The translations under genes and the position numbers were made by a program. A stretch of 64,000 bases of DNA, from the NCBI GenBank assembly GCA_019095985.1, contig CM032660.1:54637625-54701624 (forward strand). Reading direction: 5' to 3'. This DNA is from Streblospio benedicti (taxonomy: Eukaryota > Annelida > Polychaeta > Spionida > Spionidae). Below the pieces are notes generated by a model that searched no databases, was not told the DNA's origin, and saw only the letters and a list, made by a program, of their open reading frames with translations. Of this stretch, positions 57,601 through 64,000 are shown piece after piece. How positions within the stretch are numbered: the first letter of the stretch is position 1; every line of letters starts with the position of its first letter.

Positions 57601-60600
57601 GATATAATTGTGACCGATGTGGTGTTGATGTGAGAGGCCATGTGACCAGGTGTTGGGAGGCCACATGTCCACTCCAGTCCTTCTCGCCAGGTGCGATGTT
57701 ATGTATGGCCGGGTGGCATGAACGGACATGTAACGCGCTGTGAAGCTCGTACATTGAATAATAATAATAATATAACTTGTAGAGCGCCTTATTTTAAGTG
57801 TTCTAAGGCGCTTAGACAAATAGAGATAAAATGCTGGCATACAAGAATCAATATCACATGACAATATGAGGATTAAAACATAAGTTAAAAACACCACATG
57901 AATGATCTATAAAAGAACAATGCCTATTCGTATGCATAAATCACACAATTATATGTAAATAGATATGGTATGCTAAGATATAAATATACAGCCGATAAGT
58001 AAACGATAAACAGATAATAAGACACAGTCATATGTGAGATGTGAACACTGGCTACCAGCTGCTAGTTACTAAAAACAATACGGAAGAGGGAGTTTACGTT
58101 AGTCTACGTACATTGAAGTCGTAGGTTTTAACATAAAAGGTTGTGTCTGTCTATCGCGTACTGCCCAGTGATGAATATAAATGAGGTCAAGTGACCAATC
58201 ACAGCGATGGGTGTGGCGGGTTCAACCAATCACGTTGCAGTATTTTAAACAGGTCACATAAATCATATTAATCCACTCTCAGGCGAAACATTTCAGAGGT
58301 CGTCCAAAAAGATGGGGGGTCGTCCAACTTTTCTGATTCCCTTTGGGGGGGTCGCTGAACTTTTTTATCACGCTACGGTATATTTTTTTCAAATATTTTC
58401 TTTTAGCAATGCAATGACTATATAGAGGACTTTTTCTTTAGCGGGTAGGGTGGGTGGTCACTCAACTTTTGAAATATTGATGGGGGGGTCGGTTAACTTT
58501 TTCCTCACGCCCCAAAAAATGGACGACCCTTCAGTATCGTTATTTATGATCGTTCCCTGATCGTACGATTGCAGCATGACTGACGTGTGCCGTTTTCAAC
58601 CTGTCCGAGGCACGTCCGTACCCATTTTCTGACCGAGACCCCCCCCCGAGTGTATATGTTTTTAGTTTTTTTGTTTTATCTATAGATATTTCATATGTTT
58701 TTTTATGGATGTTAATATCTGAAATGAATAAATAATAATAATAATAACCGTACGATTGCAGCATGACTGACGTGTTCCCGGTGCGCCACCAGAACTTCTC
58801 GTGCTGGGACGCGGCCATCTCTCTGACGCCCGCGGCCGGCGCTGACTCCTTCAGCAGCTTCTCATTCCGCGCCGACGTCCCCGACACCGCGGTCATCACC
58901 GTCTGCTTCTGTCTGCCCCCACTACTGGTAGGTTGTCGGGCTGTGTGACTGTGGCATGGCTTCTGTCTGCCTCCGCTACTGGTAGGTTGTCGGGCTGTGT
59001 GACTGTCTGTGGCATGGCTTCTGTCTGCCTCCGCTACTGGTAGGTTGTCAGGCTGTGTGTCGGTGTGTGTGATCGCCAAATTTGAGTATTTTCGATGTCA
59101 GATTATTAGTAGAATTTTGCATCCAAATGATTCATTATCATTTAGTAGTGATTTCTTAGCATCTGGATTCATCATAGAGAAAGGAAAAAACCTACTTAGA
59201 TGCTTCTCTTCTCGTCTAGAAGCTTCTTGACGAGAAGAGAAGCATCTGAGTAGGTTTTTTTCCTTTCTCTAAAATGATTCATTCTTTTTAAAAAAAAACT
59301 GCATGTATATGTACAGTTTCTTTCCTAAAAAGGATCAGTGTGTGGGTCTTTTCATTAAGTTGCAGGATGAGTTGTAAGAGAAAAGGTGACCGATTTTAGT
59401 TTCAGCCACTAGGTCATGACCTTTTGACCTCTTGTGATGTCTATTATGACTTGATTACATAAATAATGCAATGAACATATTCTACACAGCCATACCTTTC
59501 CAATGATACCCTATTGGCATACAAAAACTAATTTTTAACATACAGAAATGAGCTTTATCTTTCCCCTATCCCTAATTTTGGCATATCATGAAATCTCCGT
59601 GAGTCGGCAAACTTTCATGAAAATAACCCCCATGGGACAATATTTGGCAATGGGAACAACTTGATTCCTTTTCCAAGGGTCAGTAGGCCTAATTAACATG
59701 TGCCATCCGACAAAATCAGCTTTTTAAAACAGCCCATTTCCAAACTTTGCTGTTTCATATTGTTTTTTATTTCTGTAGTTAACTTTAAGACAAACATTTG
59801 TTAATCAAGACTTTTTAAAGTGCACAATCAACTTTTTAAGATATTACCTGGGGGGGTTGTTGTTCTGCTAAATCAACTTTTTACCAATTCACTTAACAGG
59901 GGTGGGAGGTCTCTGAGCTAAGTTAAAGAATTAACTTAGTTATCAGATGTGCGACTTTTGGCGTGCTGTGTTACAGATCGTGCTGTGTGAGGCGGCTCTC
60001 TGGGCCGTCACCGACGAGCCGCAGAAGACCGTGCGAGCGCTCTGTCACGAGTTCAAACTGCCGCAGGCCGTACGCAGGGTCATCCGCTTCACAGGTCAGT
60101 CAGAGGGGTCACAGGTCAGTCAGAGGGGTCATAGGTCAGTCAGAGGGGTCATAGGTCAGTCAGAGGGGTCATAGGTCAGTCAGAGGGGTCATAGGTCAGT
60201 CATGTGGTCAGATATAAAACATATTTTATCACGGAAATTAATATTCAACATATTCCCGATTAGGAAAAATATCACCCTTTTTATTTGGAAACCTACGTAA
60301 CCCAAGAAAATTCATTCCAATGCTGGATAAACATTTGCTCATTATGTCCGTTACTGATGAAAATTGGCAAAAGGTCATAGAAAAGTCAGAGAACATCATT
60401 TTCTCTCTCATTGTGTGATAATAACTTGTGTACACTGGAAAAGTATCAAGTGAAAGTCTTCAGGACTCAGGATGCAAACAAACGCCGTGTCAACGAAAAC
60501 TACGGCATCCAATGTTCAGTGACCAAACCAACTGTCAATGTGAGGAATCGGGACAGTCGCTTGTTTTACACCAAGTTTGCATTATGTTAATGGCTCCACA

Positions 60601-62256
60601 ACCATTGTCATAGATGTACTTACATTATCTATATTCAAAGAACTTCTAGCATCCACTAAGTTCCTTCATTCATGTTTTCATACAGAATACTATAGGTTAC
60701 CAATAGAATCCAAACCTGTCATGTTTGGCGAGACTCTCGTTGTTGTCTCAACAACTTTATCGGGCTGAATGGAAATCCTTAGATTGTCACATGACCGCCA
60801 TGGCGGCGATCACATGACAGCAGGGATAAGTAGAATGGGGGCAGTTTGGGTATTTACATATTTATTTGATTGATGTATTGATTGCTGAGGAGGTATATAG
60901 CCTTGATGAAAATTCATCAACATTTTTTACCTAAATCACCAGTCACCAATACATTTCATTGTCTTTCACCAATCCCCAGGAATTGAAATTGAATAGGTTG
61001 CATCACATTTCACACTCTTAAATACAGGCATTTCACAATTCAAGATTTAGGGCAAATCACCCGTCACATTTTTGCTCTATGACCCCTCATTGCTCTTCTC
61101 TCCAGGCAGGTTCCTGTTCAGATATTTACGTATTTCCGGTTCAGATATTTACGTATTTCCGGTTCAGATATTTACGTATTTCCCGTTCGGATATTTACAT
61201 ATTTCCCAATCAACTATTTCTTTCTCTTCCCTCCAGGCACATTCCTGTTTTAGTATTTACGTATTTCCTGTCCAGGTATTTACGAGTTTCCCGTTTGAGT
61301 ATTTACATCTTCCCTGACCGCGTATTTCCCCCCAAGGCACGTTCCTGTTCGGTGTTTCCCGTTTATGCATTTCCTCCCCTAGGCACAATTCACAATTCAT
61401 GCTCAAGATTTAGAGCAAATCAGCAATCACATTTCCACCTCTCCCCTTCCAGGCACGTATTTACATCTTCCCTGACCGCCTCTCCCCCGTTCGTGTTCAA
61501 GTATTTACCGGGTACGTATCAGGTATCTACGTATTTCCCGTTCAGACATTTACGAGTTTCCCGTTCGGGTATTTACATCTTCCCTGACAACGTATTTACG
61601 TCTCTTCTCCCCCTAGGCAAGTTCCTGTTCAGGTGTTTCCTGTTTATGTATTTCCTCCCCTAGGCACAATTCACAATGCATGCTCAAGATTTAGGGCAAA
61701 TCACCAATCACATTTCCGCCTCTCCCCCCCCCAGATATCAGACATTTACGAGTTTCCCGTTTGAGTATTCCCCCCTCCCCCCCCAGGCACGTTCCTGTTC
61801 AGATATTTACGTATTTCCCGTTCAGGTATTCATGTGTTTCTGACTGTGTATTTACAAATTTCCTCCCCCAGGCACAATTCACAATTCATATTTCCCGTTC
61901 AGATCTTTACGTATTTCCTGTTCGGATATTTACGTGTTTCCTGTTTTAGTATTTCCATCTCTCCCCCCAGGCACAATTCACAATTCATATTTCCCGTTCA
62001 GATCTTTAAGTATTTCCTGCCCAGACATTTACGAGTCTCCCGTTTGAGTATCCCCCCTCCCCCCCCCAGGCACGTTCCTGTTCGGGCTGCTGGTGACTCT
62101 GGTGCTGACGGACGTCACCAAGCTGTTTGTGGGGCGGCTGCGGCCGACGTTCCTCGCCTCGTGTCGCCCGAACGCCACCCGCTGCGGGCAACACGGGGAC
62201 GTCGTGGACGAGGACGCGTGCACCGAGACCGACATGGCCGTCATACGCCACGCGCG
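48556..62256 (+). CDS. PLPPR: phospholipid phosphatase-related (PLPPR/PRG) gene, first five coding exons
   Basis: Exons 48528-48617 (ATG at 48556), 50513-50689, 58762-58927, 59977-60094 and 62070-62256 join in phase to 236 residues and continue beyond the window. Predicted parts: a 50-residue Ser-rich cytosolic N-terminus; TM1 VNIFILFIFILELLCLVFVA; an ectoloop with FPVRHQNFSCWD; TM2 around AVITVCFCLPPLLIVLCEAA; the RRVIRFTGTFLFG junction; TM3; then KLFVGRLRPTFLASCRPN and a Cys-containing loop ending VIRHAR. Order and motifs match vertebrate PLPPR1/5 (HIQGFFCQD, LLRRIIRFTGVFAFGL, ...PYFLTVCKPN, recalled). Vertebrate PLPPRs lack the phosphatase C1 motif K-x6-RP; here K-LFVGRL-RP is complete, as in active lipid phosphate phosphatases. 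The C2 and C3 motifs would be encoded past 64000. Role: multipass plasma-membrane protein acting on, or responding to, lysophospholipids (family inference). Confidence 0.85.
49009..49450 (+). repeat. tandem-like repeats in PLPPR intron 1 with a donor copy
   Basis: CATTCTCGATTCTGAT, TATCTCCCTATTTTCTGAA and GAACTGATAACTAGAAATGC appear at 49009-49100 and 49360-49440. GCCGTACCCAGACAGGTAG at 49109 resembles the exon 1 donor GCCGTACACAGACAG|GTGAA. Confidence 0.6.
50513..50689 (+). CDS. PLPPR: PLPPR exon 2 (TM1), NAGNAG acceptor
   Basis: Reads (S)SLDLASLGSKSILDDDGSVA then MDAALPRQPPRRVNIFILFI and the rest of TM1, phase 2 in and out at CTACG|GTACGT. The acceptor TTTTCAGCAG offers two sites three bases apart (50512 and 50515), which would include or skip one Ser. 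Met at 50574 is an internal alternative start. Confidence 0.8.
50710..51010 (-). mobile_element. MITE, 'GTATTCGTTCTAATAAGCGC' family, reverse
   Basis: ACCATACGCGTTCTGATAAG to GGGCAAATACGGT, carrying the inverse of the family's inner blocks (GGATAACCACATAACCACGC, AAATTTGTTTTTTGTAAGCG). It begins about 20 bases after exon 2. Confidence 0.65.
51124..51492. mobile_element. TAA-flanked MITE, sibling of 14064-14927
   Basis: GGGACCATTTAGTAATTTAT to ATAAATACTGAATGGTCCC, with TAA on both sides. It has the intact TTTTATATTATGG site that is occupied by a solo LTR in the other copy. Confidence 0.8.
53428..53690 (+). mobile_element. tRNA-derived SINE, plus strand
   Basis: Head GCCGAGTGGATGGGGAGTTG (A-box-like) and TCGTGGGTTCGATTACC (B-box), then a body with AGCAAACTCATCC, AATAGGTACAGGTGATTGGG and TGTGAGAAATGATC. 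About 260 bp; best copy of the family. Confidence 0.75.
54182..55422 (+). mobile_element. TAA-flanked MITE of G-run family, 1.2 kb
   Basis: GGGCCGGGTCATTATTTAAG and CTTAAATAATGACTCGGCCC are inverted ends with TAA flanks. Both subterminal regions are tandem GGGGGGGTCAGAAGTTTGAA-like or GTGGGGGGGTCATATGTTTG units. The AT-rich middle has no transposase. Confidence 0.85.
55850..56112 (-). mobile_element. tRNA-derived SINE, minus strand
   Basis: Reverse complement aligns along its whole length with 53428-53690, from GGCCGAGTGGTTAGGGAGTT to GCCAATGACCTGGTGTAG. Confidence 0.75.
56730..56800. mobile_element. hAT-like terminal sequence
   Basis: AGTGCTGCAACGATATATCG resembles the ends of hAT/Charlie-type elements in other animals. 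The partner end was not found. Confidence 0.3.
57250..57505 (+). repeat. 127-bp tandem duplication
   Basis: Two copies from GTGAAATATGAAATCTGCCA through GATACAATCACAAAATTAAC to GTAGGTCATTTAACCAT-like ends, nearly identical. Confidence 0.85.
58297..58529. mobile_element. small G-run MITE beside the decoy acceptor
   Basis: Ends GGTCGTCC and GGACGACC, flanked by TTCAG on both sides (58292-58296, 58530-58534); inner GGGGGGGTCGGTTAAC and GGGGGGGTCGCTGAAC are inverted-type arrays. 233 bp. Confidence 0.6.
58562..58588 (+). repeat. exact 27-bp duplicate of the PLPPR exon 3 acceptor
   Basis: Identical to 58749-58775, which spans 13 bases of intron including CAG and 14 bases of exon. It gives a decoy acceptor at 58574, 187 bases upstream. 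Confidence 0.95.
58762..58927 (+). CDS. PLPPR: PLPPR exon 3 (first ectoloop, start of TM2)
   Basis: Reads (R)MTDVFPVRHQNFSCWDAAIS...VPDTAVITVCFCLPPLL, phase 2 in, phase 0 out at ACTG|GTAGGT. Matches the PLPPR extracellular loop (H-x-Q/N-x-F-x-C). Both its acceptor and its donor are duplicated in the flanking introns. Confidence 0.85.
58907..59060 (+). repeat. three copies of the PLPPR exon 3 donor
   Basis: CTACTG|GTAGGTTGTCGGGC at 58928, 58982 and (with CAGGC) 59040; units of 54 and 58 bases. Use of donor 2 or 3 would add an in-frame stop soon after the true exon end. Confidence 0.95.
59165..59275. repeat. foldback repeat
   Basis: TAGAGAAAGGAAAAAACCTA and GATGCTTCTCTTCTCGTC mirrored around TAGAAGCTTCTT; arms about 50 bases. 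Confidence 0.85.
59977..60094 (+). CDS. PLPPR: PLPPR exon 4
   Basis: Reads IVLCEAALWAVTDEPQKTVR...PQAVRRVIRFT(G), phase 0 in, phase 1 out. Completes TM2 and enters the cytosolic loop; L-x-RR-x-IRFTG is conserved in vertebrate PLPPRs. The donor ACAG|GTCAGT is the first of six in a 20-bp array. Confidence 0.85.
60091..60200 (+). repeat. 20-bp minisatellite of the PLPPR exon 4 donor
   Basis: ACAGGTCAGTCAGAGGGGTC repeated; GTCAGT donors at 60095, 60115, 60135, 60155, 60175 and 60195. The first unit overlaps the last four exon bases. Confidence 0.95.
61100..62069 (+). repeat. array of PLPPR exon 5 acceptor copies and TATTTACGTATTTCCCGTTC units
   Basis: CCAGGCACGTTCCTGTTC or close variants, each after a pyrimidine run and AG, start at 61106, 61237, 61337, 61617 and 61787. 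Shorter AGGCACAATTCAC/AGGCACG versions are at 61383, 61453, 61664, 61872 and 61971; a CCCAG at 61734 also fits. The true exon starts 62070 with GCACGTTCCTGTTC. Between them run units like GATATTTACGTATTTCCCG. Confidence 0.9.
62070..62256 (+). CDS. PLPPR: PLPPR exon 5 (TM3 and C1 motif)
   Basis: Reads (G)TFLFGLLVTLVLTDVTKLFV then GRLRPTFLASCRPN and a loop to MAVIRHAR, phase 2 out at GCG|GTGAGT. K-x6-RP is the C1 motif of PAP2-type lipid phosphatases. A second donor copy lies 17 bases on. The following exon is not found before 64000. Confidence 0.85.
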
Positions 62257-62280
62257 GTGAGTACACACGCGCGGTGAGTA
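62249..62280 (+). repeat. duplicated PLPPR exon 5 donor
   Basis: CACGCGCG|GTGAGTA occurs twice, 17 bases apart (GT at 62257 and 62274). Use of the second would shift the frame. Confidence 0.9.
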
Positions 62281-64000
62281 GACGGAGGAGGGCTGTTACA
62301 CAAGGGTGGGCACTTGGATGGTCGTATACGGTAGTATCTGTTTGATGAAGCACCAATACCCATAGAAAAAGTGGACTGCCATATTGGTTGTCACTTCCAT
62401 ATCTCCAGATCTTCACATTCCTTAACAGGACATGCACAGCAAACCTCAGTTATTTATCACCCACTCTCATCAAAATGCAGTACTGCTGTTTTTATATCAC
62501 ATTCCTTAAAGATAATGCTCAGCCAAAATAATACTTTTTCTGTTCTGTAAAGCCCAGTATCAATGAACGATGCCTTTTCCATTACAAATGTTAGCAAAAT
62601 AATATTTATATTCTTCACATTTAATATTTATCGCACCTTTAAAAATACCATGCCCTCTTGGTAACTAAAACACAAGGTCACGTGATGTTGCATAATCGAA
62701 TGATTTTCGCCAGACGTACCATGGATTTCCAACGGTAAACATAGCAGAGATAGGCGAATTCTTACCTGCACCGTCCAAGTTACGTCTGATAGTAGAGTCA
62801 TTTTAAGATTTTTTGTCGAAAAAATTGCAAGAAATTGTTTTTTGATTTTATTCAATAGATATTATGCCCCTCTATTCCAGAAAAAAAGTCTACCAAAATC
62901 ACCCAATCCAAAATAGGTTTTTAAAGACATTTTTCAATATGGCCGCCGGGCATAACGTAAAAAATTATGTTTTTTATATTATAAGCTACATTTATGTGTA
63001 ATACATGGAATTTGGGGTTAACAGGGTCACTGATTCCATTTCTAGTATTATTTTAATGATTTGACCTTATCTTGACCTTCAAATCCAAGATGGCTGCCAC
63101 TTGCCATATGTAGTTTACATATTTTACTTTTGAACCTACATCAATGTGTAATACCTGGACTTTAGGGACTAAAGGTGTCACTGATTCCATTGTCAGCATC
63201 ATTTTAATGATATGACCTTATCTTGACCTTCAAATCCAAGATTGTTACTACTTTATCGTGAACATTTTACGTATTTTATTTCTAAGCAATGTTGGTGTGT
63301 AATACACGTATCTGCATGTATATTTAGCTTTTAAGCATTACAGATTTAACCAAATCTAAACTCATAAATCCACTGTGGTTCCATTTAGCATTGAAATAAG
63401 ATAACATAATTTGAATGGTAATGGAATCTCAGCTTCTTCATACCTTTAGTCATGAGAGAGTTATGCACAAAGATTATTACAGTAACAAAATTTATTCTAA
63501 ACCAAAGAATCTTACATGCAACAGATACATACAGATACATGCACATTTGTAAATTTATAGCAGATAATATTCAAATATGATTTCTTTGGGGGGGAAAGCC
63601 ATAAGCCTCCTACATTGAGTGGCCAACGATTCCCAATGCTTGGGAACCTCCAGTGTCTATGGTTCTTCCTTTACATCTTCTAAATCATTGTTGTATTGAT
63701 TGTGACAGTATGTTAATTGGCAAGAGCCACATGCTGATATACATGCCAGATTGTACAACTGACAGCTACATTTCTTCAAATGACAATAGGTTGTGAAATT
63801 GCAAGGTATGACATTAATCACACAGTGTTGCAACCTTTATATCATTCATTGTAGGGCAGTAATGTCATTTGCTTTCCCACTCCCATTTAGAAGGATCATC
63901 ATCCATCCAAACTAATACTTGGTAGTAGACCCTCAAAGAATGATATTTACTGGATGATGCTGTAGGTGATAAACACTCTCGTGTGAAAAAGTGGCTAGAT
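62281..64000 (+). other. PLPPR intron 5 with a ~155-bp tandem repeat
   Basis: GACCTTATCTTGACCTTCAA and CACTGATTCCATT recur at 63062 and 63217, with a third diverged unit before. No further PLPPR exon (SGH or SR-x5-H-x3-D motif) seen before the end. Confidence 0.5.

Noticed and set aside
58540-59079. 179-residue minus-strand open frame
   Set aside because: It is the reverse of PLPPR exon 3 and its triplicated donor; its repeats (ARQPTSSGGRQK) simply mirror the tandem units.
61079-61663. 194-residue plus-strand open frame rich in YVFPVQIFTYF
   Set aside because: Translation of the intronic acceptor-derived array; the periodic peptide follows the DNA repeat and no family is recognisable.

Overview
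This is a stretch of animal nuclear DNA holding parts or all of three intron-rich protein genes, all on the + strand. The exons are short (about 100-270 bp) and very GC-rich at third positions. The introns and intergenic DNA are AT-rich and full of small TIR elements (MITE-like), tRNA-derived SINEs, LINE tails and foldback repeats. The gene content points to an invertebrate, and the many tandem repeats anchored on exon-intron junctions recall amphioxus (Branchiostoma). That assignment is an inference and was not tested.

Layout. (1) 2958-9502: the last seven exons of a DIPK2 (divergent protein kinase domain 2; DIPK2A/C3orf58-like) gene whose 5' exons lie left of the window. (2) 15333-27005: six coding exons of a membrane-anchored double-hotdog MaoC-type acyl dehydratase-like protein of 383 residues. 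It carries the GD-x-N-P-x-H signature in exon 5 and an in-frame (DSPAAT)n minisatellite in exon 4. A 3'UTR intron ending near 30264 and a poly(A) signal at 30577 are plausible. (3) 48556 to past the right half of the window: the first five coding exons of a phospholipid phosphatase-related (PLPPR/PRG) gene, with a possible 5'UTR exon ending at 32571. The rest, including the other two catalytic motifs of the superfamily, lies downstream of 64000. The three genes have no obvious shared pathway.

The most striking signal is how often a short piece spanning an exon-intron junction has been copied in tandem into the adjoining intron, leaving extra donor or acceptor sites. I count about ten junctions: PLPPR intron 4 has six copies of its donor at one end and about eleven copies of its acceptor at the other; the PLPPR exon 3 donor is present three times and its acceptor twice (27 identical bases); the MaoC exon 3, 4 and 6 donors, the DIPK2 exon 3 acceptor and others are also duplicated. 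Units range from 17 to about 730 bp. Several gaps between copies were later filled by MITEs.

Other points: a one-base phase discrepancy in a G run in DIPK2 exon 3; a DIPK2 kinase-like domain lacking acidic residues expected for catalysis; a PLPPR that keeps the K-x6-RP phosphatase motif lost in the vertebrate PLPPRs; a solo LTR sitting inside a MITE with the empty site visible in a sibling copy; and a MITE that landed precisely in a duplicated splice donor.
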